NCBI RefSeq assembly: GCF_007655005.1
Contig: NZ_SZVW01000008.1
Coordinates: forward strand, 1-64,000
DNA from: Streptomyces tibetensis
GTDB taxonomy: Bacteria; Actinomycetota; Actinomycetes; Streptomycetales; Streptomycetaceae
DNA length: 64,000 nucleotides
Direction of reading: 5' to 3'
Shown: in pieces, positions 1 to 8,977 of the stretch
Layout of the letters: the number at the start of each line of letters is the position of its first letter
Position numbering within the stretch: the stretch's first letter is position 1
The notes under the pieces: generated by a model
The model's database searches: none
Seen by the model: only the letters and a program-made list of their open reading frames with translations
What the model was told of the DNA's origin: nothing
Position numbers and translations under genes: made by a program

Positions 1-105
1 TTCGCCGCCGGCTGTCCGCCGTCCGCCGTCCGCCGCCGGCTGTCCGCCGTCCGCCGTCCGCCGCCGGCTGTCCGCCGCCGGCCGTCCGCCGTCCGCCGCC
101 CGAGC
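1..105. repeat. 28-bp GC-rich tandem repeat at the window edge
   Basis: Three copies of a 28-bp unit start with GGCTGTCC at 10, 38 and 66. Each unit is built from shorter GTCCGCC subrepeats. The array degenerates after about position 100. The window edge cuts it, so its full length and any gene it belongs to are unknown. Confidence 0.75.
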
Positions 106-405
106 CGGTCGCCGAGCAGCCCCGCCGGCACGATCGTCGTCGCGGAACCCAGACGGCCCACCGACCCCGCCACCGGCGCCCGTCGGCCGCGCCGCGCTTC
201 CCCTCCGTTGCTGAGTGGGCGTCACCTCCCTTTGCTTTGCGAGCTGTTGACCCGAAGACGGCTGGTGACGGGACAAGTGCGTCGCCCGGCCGCACCCGGT
301 GTCACCCGTCACGGCAAGAGGTGCCCCGACCACCCTCCACTCAGGCAGTCGGGCGGCTACGCTCGATGTCTGTACGTCGTTCGGGCGACTTGGGGAGGTA
401 GCGGG
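106..405. other. non-coding leader before the LAL-like gene
   Basis: No convincing gene lies here. The stretch runs from the tandem repeat to the start of the ATPase gene and must hold that gene's promoter. The only clear signal is a ribosome binding site (GGGGAGG, about 392-398) before the ATG at 406. An upstream in-frame start at 208 is possible, but its extra residues look unlike protein of this family. Confidence 0.5.
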
Positions 406-3090
406 ATGACGCAGGTACGGCCCACGGCCGCCGCCTCGGCTTCCCTGTGGGAGCGCGACGAGGAGGTCGCCGCCGTCGAGCGGGCGGTCGACAGCCTGTG
501 CGCGGACCGTTCCTCGTCCGGCGGACTGCTGGTCTTCCGCGGCGAGGCCGGACTCGGCAAGACCGCGCTGCTGGCCGAAACCCGCCGCATCGCCGAGGCC
601 CGCGGCTGCACGGTCTGGTCCGCGCGCGGCGGCGAGACCCTCAGGTCGGTCCCCTTCAACGTGGTACGGCAGTTGCTGCAGCCGGCGCTGGTGTCGATGC
701 TGCCGGAGGAGGCACGCGAGTACCTCGGCGACTGGTACGACATCGCCGGCCCCGCCCTCGGCATAGCGGAGCCCGGCGACCGGCAGGCCGACCCGCAGGG
801 CGTGTGCGACGGCCTGGTCGCGGCCGTACGCCGGCTCGCCCGCCGCGACTGGCCGCTGGTGCTGCTGATCGACGACGCCCACTGGGCGGACCAGGAGACC
901 CTGCACTGGCTCGCGGGACTCGCCGAGCGCCTCGACGAGGTGTCCGTCCTGGTCGTCGTCACGCGCCGCCCCGAAGAGGTGTCCGGCGCGAGCGCCCGCC
1001 ACCTGGACACCGTCGCCGCCGCCGCGCACGGCCCCGCCACGACCCTGAGCGCCCTCACCCCGGCCGCCACTGCCGGACTCACCCGCGCCACCCTCGGTGA
1101 ACACGCCGACGCCGCGTTCTGCCGAGAGGTCTGGGCCGTCACCGCGGGCAACCCCTACGACGCCGTCGAACTCCTCGCCCGAGTGCAGGACAGCGAGCTC
1201 GAACCGGTCGAGGCCCGGGCCGGTGAACTGCGCGACCTGAACCGCTCGGCCCGCGGTGGCGGCCTCGTCGCCCGCCTGGAGGAACTGGGCATCGACGCCA
1301 CCAGGTTCGCCTGGGCCGCCGCCATCCTCGGCACCGGCATCTCCATCGACCTGGTCGCCAAGCTCGCCACCCTGCGAGCGGACGACGCCCGCCGCTGCGC
1401 CGAACTGCTGCGCACCGCCCGTATCCTCACCGCGCCCGACCCCGCGACCGGCCGCAGCGCCGACGGCGACCTCGAATTCGTCCACCCGCTGATCGCCACC
1501 GCCGTCTACAACTCCATCCCCGACGCCCTGCGCACCGCCATGCACGGCATCGCCGCCCGGATCGTCTCCGACGAGGGACACGGCGCCGCGGCGGCCGCCC
1601 GCCACCTCCTGGAGGTGCACCCGGACGACGACGAGGAACTCGTCGGGCAACTGCGCGAGGCCGCCCGTGAGCACCTCGCCGTCGGCGCCCCCGACGCGGC
1701 CCGCCGCTGTCTGGAACGAGCCCTGAAGGAACCGCCCCGGGCCGAGTCGCACCCGCAGGTGCTGTACGAACTGGCCGAGGCCACCTTCCTCACCGCGCCC
1801 GCCCGCACCATCGGCCATCTGCGGGCCGCGCTCGGCATGCCCGGCCTCCACGGCGGCCAGCGGGTCGACGCCGTCTTCCGGCTCTCCCAGGCGCTGCTCC
1901 ACAACGACCAGCTGGAGGAAGCCGTCCGCACGGTCGAGGCGGAGGCCGCCCGGCTCCAGCCGGGCCCCGACCGGATGCGGCTGCAGGCCGCGCAGTTCAT
2001 GTGGGAGGGGCTGCACGCCGGCGAGGCCGCCTCACCCGGCCGCTCCCAGCGGCTCGCCGACCTCGCCCGCCCCTGTACCGGCCGGGACAACTCCGAGCGC
2101 GCCCTGCTCATCCTGCGCGGCTTCGACGCCCTGATGCACGGCGAGAACGCCGAGGAGGTCGCCGAGCTGTGCGACCGCGCCCTCGTCAACGGCCGCCTCG
2201 CCCCCGGATTCGGCTGGACCGACACCGAGTGGGGCATCGAACTGCTGCTGATGCTGGCCAACGCGTACGGCTTCACCGACCGCCTGGACCGCGCCGAGAC
2301 CCTCTACAACGAAGCGCTGCGCGCCTACGAGACGGCCGGCTGGAGCGGCGGGCACCTCGCCCTGGCCCACGCCTACGTCGGGATCGGCCACCGCAGGCGA
2401 GGCCGGCTGAAGGAGGCCGAGGCGTCCCTGCGCGAGGCACTGCGCCTGGCCGAGCGCGTCGGCCGCGGCCTGCCCCTGTACTGGTCCGCGACCTGCAGCC
2501 TGGTCGACACCCTGCTCGCCCGCGGCCAGGTCGAGCAGGCCTGGGAGGTCGCCGAACGGCACGGCTTCGCCCCGCCCTACCCGTCCACCATCGTCCTGCC
2601 CGATCCCCGCTCGGTGCGCGGCCGGCTGCTGCTGGCCGTCGGCCGCACCAAGGACGGCATCAACGAACTGGAGGCCGCGGAGAAGGCGGCTGCGGCCCGC
2701 GGGCACCACAACCCGGTGCTCGTCCCCTGGGCGGCCGACCTCGCCCGCGCCCTGCGCACCGAGGACCCGGCCCGGGCCGCGCGGCTCGCCGTCGACGTCC
2801 GGCGCCAGGCCGAGCGCTTCGGCACGGACACGGCGATAGGGGAAGCCCTGCGCTGCGCCGCCGACCTGGAGACGGGCCAGCGGGCGGTCCGGCTCTACGG
2901 CCAGGCCGTCACGTACCTGGAGGCGTCGCCCTGCCAGTACGAACACGCGGCGGCCCGCATCGAGTTCGGCATCGCCGCCCGCTCGGCGGCCGACCTGCAC
3001 CGCGGCCTGGACCTGGCGGTCTCGTGCGGGGCCGACGGACTGGCGGAGCGGGCACGTGCCGCGCTCAGGGCCGGTGTCGGCCCGGCGTAG
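406..3090 (+). CDS. LAL-like STAND ATPase with TPR region, lacking the C-terminal LuxR HTH
   Basis: This 894-residue protein has the layout of large ATP-binding LuxR regulators. Walker A (GEAGLGKT) lies near residues 46-53 and Walker B (LLIDDAHWAD) near 152-161. A long alpha-helical, TPR-like half follows. It ends with LAERARAALRAGVGPA, which is where LAL proteins normally continue into the LuxR-type helix-turn-helix. No such domain follows in this or another frame before the terminator. The ATG at 406 is chosen for its GGGGAGG site. It converges with the pca operon. It may act as a signalling ATPase without DNA binding, or be a truncated regulator. Its ligand is unknown. Confidence 0.8.
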   Translation: MTQVRPTAAASASLWERDEEVAAVERAVDSLCADRSSSGGLLVFRGEAGLGKTALLAETRRIAEARGCTVWSARGGETLRSVPFNVVRQLLQPALVSMLPEEAREYLGDWYDIAGPALGIAEPGDRQADPQGVCDGLVAAVRRLARRDWPLVLLIDDAHWADQETLHWLAGLAERLDEVSVLVVVTRRPEEVSGASARHLDTVAAAAHGPATTLSALTPAATAGLTRATLGEHADAAFCREVWAVTAGNPYDAVELLARVQDSELEPVEARAGELRDLNRSARGGGLVARLEELGIDATRFAWAAAILGTGISIDLVAKLATLRADDARRCAELLRTARILTAPDPATGRSADGDLEFVHPLIATAVYNSIPDALRTAMHGIAARIVSDEGHGAAAAARHLLEVHPDDDEELVGQLREAAREHLAVGAPDAARRCLERALKEPPRAESHPQVLYELAEATFLTAPARTIGHLRAALGMPGLHGGQRVDAVFRLSQALLHNDQLEEAVRTVEAEAARLQPGPDRMRLQAAQFMWEGLHAGEAASPGRSQRLADLARPCTGRDNSERALLILRGFDALMHGENAEEVAELCDRALVNGRLAPGFGWTDTEWGIELLLMLANAYGFTDRLDRAETLYNEALRAYETAGWSGGHLALAHAYVGIGHRRRGRLKEAEASLREALRLAERVGRGLPLYWSATCSLVDTLLARGQVEQAWEVAERHGFAPPYPSTIVLPDPRSVRGRLLLAVGRTKDGINELEAAEKAAAARGHHNPVLVPWAADLARALRTEDPARAARLAVDVRRQAERFGTDTAIGEALRCAADLETGQRAVRLYGQAVTYLEASPCQYEHAAARIEFGIAARSAADLHRGLDLAVSCGADGLAERARAALRAGVGPA

Positions 3091-3161
3091 TTCACACACC
3101 CAGCAACGGGCCGGTCCGTGCACCTGCCGCCCCGGCAGGCGTGCGAGGCAGGCGTGCGCGA

Positions 3162-3191
3162 GACCCGGCCGGGCTCATGACCGGCCGGGTC
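3162..3191. terminator. bidirectional hairpin between the LAL-like gene and pcaL
   Basis: GACCCGGCCGG (3162-3172) and CCGGCCGGGTC (3181-3191) form a perfect 11-bp stem with an 8-nt loop. It lies between two convergent genes, the usual place for a shared Streptomyces terminator. No T-tract is present, which is common in this genus. Confidence 0.7.
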
Positions 3192-3203
3192 GCCCGTCGG
3201 CCT

Positions 3204-3242
3204 TCACGAGGTGCCGTCTTCCCGCCCTCACGAGGTGCCGTC
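3204..3242. repeat. duplicated 3' end of pcaL
   Basis: TCACGAGGTGCCGTC occurs at 3204-3218 and again at 3228-3242, a period of 24. The second copy encodes the last residues and stop codon of pcaL. The first is a copy just beyond the stop, which suggests a small local duplication. Confidence 0.7.
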
Positions 3243-4346
3243 CTCTTCCGCCAGTACCCGCTGGGCCGTCGCGAAGGCCGAGTTCGCCGCCGGCACCCCG
3301 CAGTACACGGCCGTCTGGAGCAGCACCGCGCCGATCTCCTCCGGGGTGAGGCCGTTGCGGCGGGCCGCGCGGACGTGCATGGCCAGCTCGTCGTAGTGGC
3401 CGTGTGCGACCAGCGCGGTGAGGGTGATCATGCTGCGCTCACGGCGGGACAGCGTGGGGTCGGTCCAGATCTCGCCCCAGGCGTAGCGCGAGATGAAGTC
3501 CTGGAACCGGGCCGTGAACGGGGTCTGGCGGGTCTGGGCCCGGTCGACGTGCTGGTCGCCGAGCACCTCGCGCCGTACCGCCATGCCCAGGTGGGCGCCC
3601 TGGCCGAAGTGAGCGCGCAGGGCGGTCAGCACCGCCTTAGGGCACTGCGCGGGCGCCAGGTGCGAGGCGCCCGGCAGTTCCACGAGCGTCGCGCCCGGCA
3701 CGGCGTCTGCGATCTCCCGCAGATGCGCGGGCGGTGTCGCGGGATCCTCGCGGCCGGCGACCAGCAGGGTCGGCACGGCGATCTCCGGCAGCCGGTCGCG
3801 CAGGTCGAACGCGGCGAGCGCGTCACAGCAGGCGGCGTACGCCTCCGGGTCGGCGCGCCGGTGGTCCCGGACCAGGCGCGGCACGGTGAAGTCTCCGGCG
3901 AACCAGCGTGCGCCGGCGTTGTCCGCCAGCCCGGCCAGCCCCTCCCGCCGTACCAGCGCGGCCCGCTCCTCCCACGGCTTGGACCCGTTGAAGTGGGCCG
4001 ACGAGCAGATCGCGGCGAGCGAGGTCAGGCGCTCCGGATGGTGCACCGCGAGATGCAGCCCCACGGCCCCGCCCAGCGACACACCCGCGTACGCGAACCG
4101 CTCGATGCCGAGCGAGTCGGCGAGCGCCAGCACCCGCCCGGCGAGGTCACCGACGCTCGCGCCCGCCCGGATGAGACCGGCCGCCGAACCGCCGTGCCCG
4201 GGCAGGTCCCAGCGCACCACCCGATGGGTGATCGACAGCTCGGGCGCCACGTCGTCCCACAGGGCGTACGAGGTGCCGAGCGAGGGGCCGAGCAGCAGCG
4301 GGGGAGCGGAGGCGGGTCCTTCCGCATGGTGGTTCAGAAGTGTCAA
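3228..4346 (-). CDS. pcaL: PcaL: beta-ketoadipate enol-lactone hydrolase / 4-carboxymuconolactone decarboxylase fusion
   Basis: This 372-residue protein fuses two enzymes of the protocatechuate pathway. Residues 1 to about 245 are an alpha/beta hydrolase (PcaD part) with nucleophile Ser90 in GVSLGG, acid in GREDPATPP and His in GASHLAP. Residues from about 250 to the end are a carboxymuconolactone decarboxylase (PcaC part) with YAWGEIWTDPTLSRRERS and the helix HGHYDELAMHVRAARRNG. It converts 4-carboxymuconolactone to beta-ketoadipate. The start is inferred as TTG at 4346, overlapping the pcaB stop (TTGA), with no better ATG or GTG nearby. It is the last gene of the pca operon. Such fusions are known in actinobacteria. 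Confidence 0.92.
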   Translation of the reverse strand: MTLLNHHAEGPASAPPLLLGPSLGTSYALWDDVAPELSITHRVVRWDLPGHGGSAAGLIRAGASVGDLAGRVLALADSLGIERFAYAGVSLGGAVGLHLAVHHPERLTSLAAICSSAHFNGSKPWEERAALVRREGLAGLADNAGARWFAGDFTVPRLVRDHRRADPEAYAACCDALAAFDLRDRLPEIAVPTLLVAGREDPATPPAHLREIADAVPGATLVELPGASHLAPAQCPKAVLTALRAHFGQGAHLGMAVRREVLGDQHVDRAQTRQTPFTARFQDFISRYAWGEIWTDPTLSRRERSMITLTALVAHGHYDELAMHVRAARRNGLTPEEIGAVLLQTAVYCGVPAANSAFATAQRVLAEEDGTS

Positions 4347-5638
4347 CGTCGCTCCAGAGCACGGTCGGTGAGGACTCCGGCGGAGCCCGTGTAATGGGCC
4401 GGATCGAGATCCACGTCGGCCAACTCGGGTGCCCCCGCGAGCGGTTGCCCTGAGGAGGCCAGCCGGGTGAGGAGCTCCTTGGCGCGGGCGCGGCCCAGCA
4501 CCGGGGCCAGTTCGGCGGACAGCCGCTCCGAGACGATCAACCCGTGGGTCAGATCCAGGTGTTCGCGCATGGTCTCGGGCCTGACCCGCAGCTCCTCGGC
4601 CAGTTCGGCGGCGTCCCGGGCGGCACCGCCGACCAGCCGCAGCAGATCCCGCAGCGGTTCCCACTCGGCGTGCCAGGCCCCGGCCGGGCGTTCGTCCTCC
4701 GCGGCCATCGCCCCGTACAGGGTCGCCGCGAGCTGGGGTGCCCGTCGCGCGGCGGAGGCGATCAGGGTGGACCGTACGGGGTTGGACTTGTGCGGCATGG
4801 CGGACGAACCCCCGCCGCTGCCCTCCGCAACCTCGGCGATCTCGGTGCGCGACAGGGTGAGGACGTCCACGGCGAGCTTGCCGAGGGCGCCCGCCGTGAA
4901 CGCGAGGCATCCGGCGAGGTCGCCGACCGGTGTGCGCAGGGTGTGCCAGGGCAGGCCGGGTGCCCGCAGGCCGAGTTCCCGGGCGTACGCCTCCGGCAGC
5001 CCGGCCGGATCGCTCGCTCCGTACGCCCCGAAGGCCGCCAATGTTCCTGCCGCGCCGCCGAGTTGGGCGGGCAGCGACTCCCGGACGGCCCGCAGCCGGT
5101 CCCGAGCGTCCAGGACCAGTGACCGCCACCCGGCGGCCTTCAGCCCGAAGGTGGTCGGTACCGCGTGCTGGGTGAGGGTCCGCCCCGGCATCGCGGTGTC
5201 GCGGTGCTCGGCGGCCAGCCGGGACAGCGCCCGTTCGGTTCGGCCGAGGTCGGCGAGGACCACGTCGAGGGTCCGCGCGGCGACCAGCATCGTCGCCGTG
5301 TCCATGATGTCCTGGCTGGTCGCGCCCCGGTGGACGTAGGGCCCGTACGCCTCGCCCACGGCCTCGGTGAGATCCGCGACCAGGGGGATGACGGGGTTGC
5401 CGCCCGTTCGGGCCCGCTCGGCGAGGGACGTTACGTCGAAGGCACCCGCCCCGGCCGCCTCCGTGACCGCCGTCGCCGCCTCGACGGGGGCGAGCCCCAT
5501 GGCGGCCTGGGCACGGGTCAGCGCGGCCTCCGCGTCGAGCAGGGCCCGCAGATACGCCTCGTCGCCGGTGGCGGAGGAGGCCGCCGAATCGGCCCACCCG
5601 GGGGCGAGCAGGCCGGTGTCACCGGGGTGCGCTGTCAC
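4343..5638 (-). CDS. pcaB: PcaB: 3-carboxy-cis,cis-muconate cycloisomerase
   Basis: This 431-residue member of the fumarase/aspartase superfamily carries the signature GGGSSAMPHKSNP and the conserved HRGATSQDIMDTA and TLTQHAVPTTFG segments. It lactonises 3-carboxymuconate to 4-carboxymuconolactone in the cytoplasm. The GTG start at 5638 overlaps the pcaG stop (GTGA), and its own stop overlaps the pcaL start, so translation of the three genes is probably coupled. Length is close to the family norm of about 450. Confidence 0.93.
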   Translation of the reverse strand: MTAHPGDTGLLAPGWADSAASSATGDEAYLRALLDAEAALTRAQAAMGLAPVEAATAVTEAAGAGAFDVTSLAERARTGGNPVIPLVADLTEAVGEAYGPYVHRGATSQDIMDTATMLVAARTLDVVLADLGRTERALSRLAAEHRDTAMPGRTLTQHAVPTTFGLKAAGWRSLVLDARDRLRAVRESLPAQLGGAAGTLAAFGAYGASDPAGLPEAYARELGLRAPGLPWHTLRTPVGDLAGCLAFTAGALGKLAVDVLTLSRTEIAEVAEGSGGGSSAMPHKSNPVRSTLIASAARRAPQLAATLYGAMAAEDERPAGAWHAEWEPLRDLLRLVGGAARDAAELAEELRVRPETMREHLDLTHGLIVSERLSAELAPVLGRARAKELLTRLASSGQPLAGAPELADVDLDPAHYTGSAGVLTDRALERR

Positions 5639-6240
5639 GTGAACTCCAGAAAGACCGTCTCGCCTTCGCCCTGAAGGCGGATGTCGAAACGGTACGTGCC
5701 GTTGCCCTCCTCCGCGGCGATCAGCGTGTCGCGGCGAGCGTCCTCCAGCCCGGACAGCAGTGGGTCGGCCGCGAGTACCGCCGCGTCGCCCGGCAGGTAG
5801 ATCCGGGTGTACAGGTGCACGAGCAGCCCGCGCGCGAACACGCACACGCTGAGGTACGGGGCGCTGCGCCCCCGCGCGCCGGGCCGCAGCGTGCGCGCGT
5901 ACCAGTGGCCGTCGGCGTCGGTCTGGATGCGTCCCCAGCCTGTGAACTCCACGCCGTTGCGCCCGAGGAAGCCTCCGGAGGCCGGGTCGCGCCGCATGGA
6001 GCCGTCGGCGGTCGGCAGGTTGCCGTCGGGGTCCGGTCCCCACAGCTCGATCAGGGCGTCCGGCAGCGGGTTGCCCTCGCCGTCGGTGACGTGGCCGTGC
6101 ACGGTGACGGTGTCGGGATGCCCGAGGGGCGCGATGTCCTCGCCGCCGCGGAACGGCAGGGCGTGGCCGTAGAACGGTCCGACGGTGTGCGACGGGGTGG
6201 GCAGCACACTGTCGGGCCGGCTGGTGTCGATCTTCGTCAT
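5635..6240 (-). CDS. pcaG: PcaG: protocatechuate 3,4-dioxygenase alpha subunit
   Basis: This 201-residue intradiol dioxygenase subunit starts with a PTPSHTVGPFYGHALPF segment typical of PcaG. It has the beta-sandwich core seen in IELWGPDPDGNLP and the C-terminal RFDIRLQGEGETVFLEF. The alpha subunit does not supply the iron ligands, which come from PcaH. It lies 6 nt downstream of pcaH, matching a fixed alpha/beta stoichiometry, and overlaps pcaB by 4 nt. Confidence 0.93.
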   Translation of the reverse strand: MTKIDTSRPDSVLPTPSHTVGPFYGHALPFRGGEDIAPLGHPDTVTVHGHVTDGEGNPLPDALIELWGPDPDGNLPTADGSMRRDPASGGFLGRNGVEFTGWGRIQTDADGHWYARTLRPGARGRSAPYLSVCVFARGLLVHLYTRIYLPGDAAVLAADPLLSGLEDARRDTLIAAEEGNGTYRFDIRLQGEGETVFLEFT

Positions 6241-6246
6241 GGCCCT

Positions 6247-7020
6247 TCAGCGCCCTTCTTCGATCCAGGTGGCCTGCGGGCCGTCCAGCACGATGTCCCA
6301 GTGGTAGCCCATGGAGAACTCCGGCACCGACAGGCTGTGGTCGTACGTCGCGACCAGCCGCTGCCGGGCGGCGTCGTCCGTCACGGACTGGATGATCGGG
6401 TCGTAGGGGAACAGGGGGTCGCTCGGGAAGTACATCTGGGTCACGAGCCGCTGGGTGAACGCCGTGCCGAAGAGCGAGAAGTGGATGTGCGCGGGCCGCC
6501 AGGCGTTGACGTGCTGGCGCCAGGGGTAGGGGCCCGGCTGGACGGTGGTGAAGCGGTAGTGGCCGTCGTCGTCGGTGAGGGTGCGGCCCACACCGGTGAA
6601 GTTGGGGTCGAGCGGGGCGTCGTGCTGCTCGCGCTGGTGGGCGTAGCGGCCCGCGGAGTTGGCCTGCCAGATCTCCACGAGCTGACCGCGCACCGGGCGG
6701 CCCTCGCGGTCCAGCAGCCGTCCGGAGACGGTGATGCGCTCACCGATCGGCTCGCCGTCGTGCTGCCGGGTGAGGTCGTTGTCGATGTCGGTGATGTCCC
6801 GCTCCCCGAAGGCGGGGGAGAACAGCTCCACCAGCTCGGGGTCCTTGCCGACGTCGATGGTGACCGGCGGCTGCTTGGGGTGGCGGAGCACCGAGGACCG
6901 GTACGGCGCGTAGTCGCGACGCGGCTGGTGCTCGACGGGTCCCCCGTCGGCGAGCCGCTTCTCGTACGCGGCACGCTCGGCCGCGATCTCCTGATCGATG
7001 TCGTGTTGCGTGAGAGTCAT
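6247..7020 (-). CDS. pcaH: PcaH: protocatechuate 3,4-dioxygenase beta subunit (iron site)
   Basis: This 257-residue catalytic subunit cleaves protocatechuate between its hydroxyls to 3-carboxy-cis,cis-muconate. The non-haem Fe(III) ligands of the family can be placed at Tyr126 (AGRYAH), Tyr165 (GPYPWR), His178 and His180 (AHIHFS). The N-terminal dioxygenase extension is present. The ATG at 7020 is the natural start. A 113-nt gap carrying a dispersed repeat element separates it from pcaF, so expression of pcaHGBL may be tuned separately from pcaIJF. Confidence 0.94.
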   Translation of the reverse strand: MTLTQHDIDQEIAAERAAYEKRLADGGPVEHQPRRDYAPYRSSVLRHPKQPPVTIDVGKDPELVELFSPAFGERDITDIDNDLTRQHDGEPIGERITVSGRLLDREGRPVRGQLVEIWQANSAGRYAHQREQHDAPLDPNFTGVGRTLTDDDGHYRFTTVQPGPYPWRQHVNAWRPAHIHFSLFGTAFTQRLVTQMYFPSDPLFPYDPIIQSVTDDAARQRLVATYDHSLSVPEFSMGYHWDIVLDGPQATWIEEGR

Positions 7021-7067
7021 GGGGGTCCCTGAAAGGTTCTTCCGGTTGTCGTCGACGGGGGAGGGGG

Positions 7068-7120
7068 CGCGCCCCGAAGGGGCGCGGGGAACTGCGCGAC
7101 CGGCCACGCACGGCCCGCAG
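7068..7120. repeat. dispersed Streptomyces intergenic repeat, copy 1
   Basis: An 8-bp hairpin with GAA loop (CGCGCCCC at 7068-7075, GGGGCGCG at 7079-7086) runs into the conserved core GGGGAACTGCGCGAC and ends in CCCGCAG. The 42 nt from 7079 match 57805-57846 at 37 positions by eye. I recall this as a common Streptomyces intergenic element of unknown function. Here it sits inside the pca operon, between pcaF and pcaH. Confidence 0.8.
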
Positions 7121-7133
7121 CCGCGCGCATCGC

Positions 7134-8336
7134 TCAGCGTTCCAGAACGAGGGCGAGCCCTTGCCCCACCCCGATGCACAACGTGGCCACACCCACACCG
7201 CTGCCACGCCGCGCGAGCTGATGAGCCACCGTCCCGGCGAGCCGCGCTCCCGACGCACCGAGCGGATGCCCCAGCGCGATCGCGCCGCCCTGCGGATTGA
7301 GGATCCCGGGATCGAACTCGGGCCACTCGGCCACACACCCCAGCACCTGCGCGGCGAACGCCTCGTTCAGCTCCAGCACGGACAGGTCGTCGAACCCCCT
7401 GCCCGACTTGGCCAGCGCACGGTTCACCGCCTCCACGGGCGCCAGCCCGAAGTACTGCGGGTCGGTCGCGGAGACACCCGTCGCGCGGACGCGGGCCAGC
7501 GGTTCGCGGCCCGTCGCCCTCAGCCCCTCCTCGTCGACGAGCAGCAACGCCGCCGCACCGTCGTTCAGCGGGGACGCGTTGCCCGCCGTCACCGTGCCGC
7601 CCTCCCGGCGGAACGACGGCTTCAGCTTGGACATCGCCGCCAGGGAGGCATCCGCGCGGACACCTTCGTCGGCGGCGAAGACCACCGGCTCACCCTTGCG
7701 CTGCGGGATCGTCACGGGCGCCAGTTCATCGTCGAACAGGCCCTCGGCCTGCGCCCGCGCCGCCTTCTCATGGCTGCGCAGCGCGAACTCGTCCTGCTGT
7801 TCCCGGCCGATCTCGTGCTTGTCCGCGATGAGTTCGGCCGACTCGCCCAGCGGGATCGTCCACTGCGGCTCCATCCGCGGGTTGACCATCCGCCAGCCGA
7901 GCGTCGTCGAGTACAGCTCGGTGTGCCCGGCCGGGAAGGGCTTGTCGTTCTTCGGCAGCACGTACGGCGCCCGGGTCATGGACTCGACGCCCCCGGCCAG
8001 CGCGATGGACGCGTCGCCCAGCGCGATGGCCCGGGCCGCCTGGATCACGGCCTCCAGGCCGGACGCGCACAGCCGGTTGACCGTCACGCCCGGAACGGAC
8101 GTGGGCAGACCCGCGAGCAGCGCGGCCATCCGGCCCACGTTGCGGTTCTCCTCGCCGGCCCCGTTGGCGTTGCCGAAGTACACGTCCTCGACCCGGGCCG
8201 GATCCAGCTGCGGTGTGCGGTCGAGGAGTTCGCGGACGGCATGCGCGGCCAGGTCGTCCGGGCGCACGCTTTTGAGGGCCCCGTCGTAGCGGCCGATCGG
8301 CGTGCGGACCGCGTCGACGATGTAGACGTCCTTCAT
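7134..8336 (-). CDS. pcaF: PcaF: beta-ketoadipyl-CoA thiolase
   Basis: This 400-residue thiolase cleaves beta-ketoadipyl-CoA with CoA to succinyl-CoA and acetyl-CoA. The nucleophile Cys90 lies in [36 protein letters not shown] (His) and TLCIGVGQG (second Cys) follow in canonical order. The ATG overlaps the pcaJ stop (ATGA). The pca context separates it from a general FadA, and a second thiolase at 38.3 kb serves the fatty-acid group. Confidence 0.93.
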   Translation of the reverse strand: MKDVYIVDAVRTPIGRYDGALKSVRPDDLAAHAVRELLDRTPQLDPARVEDVYFGNANGAGEENRNVGRMAALLAGLPTSVPGVTVNRLCASGLEAVIQAARAIALGDASIALAGGVESMTRAPYVLPKNDKPFPAGHTELYSTTLGWRMVNPRMEPQWTIPLGESAELIADKHEIGREQQDEFALRSHEKAARAQAEGLFDDELAPVTIPQRKGEPVVFAADEGVRADASLAAMSKLKPSFRREGGTVTAGNASPLNDGAAALLLVDEEGLRATGREPLARVRATGVSATDPQYFGLAPVEAVNRALAKSGRGFDDLSVLELNEAFAAQVLGCVAEWPEFDPGILNPQGGAIALGHPLGASGARLAGTVAHQLARRGSGVGVATLCIGVGQGLALVLER

Positions 8337-8977
8337 TTCAGGCCCTCCGGCACGGTCAGTTCGGCGTCCGTCCTGGCGGCGATCTCGTCGGCGGTCACGC
8401 CCGGCGCGGTCTCCACCAGCACGAGCCCGTCGTCGGTGACGTCCAGAACGCCGAGGTCGGTGATGATCCGGTTCACGCACCCCTTGCCGGTCAGCGGCAG
8501 AGAACACTCGGTGAGGATCTTCGGCGAGCCGTCCTTGGCGGTGTGGGTCATGACGACGACGACCGTACGGGCGCCGTGCACCAGGTCCATCGCCCCGCCG
8601 ATGCCGGTGACCAGTTTGCCGGGGACGGCCCAGTTGGCCAGGTCGCCCCGCTCGGACACCTGCATGGCGCCGAGCACGGCCACGTCGATGTGTCCGCCCC
8701 GGATCATCGAGAAGGACAGCGCCGAGTCGAAGAAGGAGGCGCCCGGCAGGACCGTCACCGTCTCCTTCCCGGCGTTGATCAGGTCCGGGTCGACGGCGTC
8801 CTCGGTGGGGTAGGGGCCGGTGCCCAGGATGCCGTTCTCCGCCTCGAGCACCACTTCGACGCCCGGGGGGAGGTGGTTGGGGATGAGTGTGGGCAGGCCG
8901 ATGCCGAGATTGACGTACTGGCCGTCCCGCAGCTCCCGCGCCGCCCGCGCCGCCATCTCCTCACGCGTCCAGGCCAT
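8333..8977 (-). CDS. pcaJ: PcaJ: 3-oxoadipate CoA-transferase beta subunit
   Basis: This 214-residue family I CoA-transferase B subunit has [16 protein letters not shown] at its start and the [11 protein letters not shown] motif, which contains the glutamate that forms the CoA thioester intermediate. With PcaI it moves CoA from succinyl-CoA to beta-ketoadipate. Its start shares one base with the pcaI stop (TGATG), and its end overlaps pcaF by 4 nt. Confidence 0.92.
   Translation of the reverse strand: MAWTREEMAARAARELRDGQYVNLGIGLPTLIPNHLPPGVEVVLEAENGILGTGPYPTEDAVDPDLINAGKETVTVLPGASFFDSALSFSMIRGGHIDVAVLGAMQVSERGDLANWAVPGKLVTGIGGAMDLVHGARTVVVVMTHTAKDGSPKILTECSLPLTGKGCVNRIITDLGVLDVTDDGLVLVETAPGVTADEIAARTDAELTVPEGLK

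Noticed and set aside
208..405. N-terminal extension of the LAL-like ATPase from an in-frame start at 208
   Set aside because: The extra 66 residues are basic and low in family character, and the ATG at 406 has a strong ribosome binding site.
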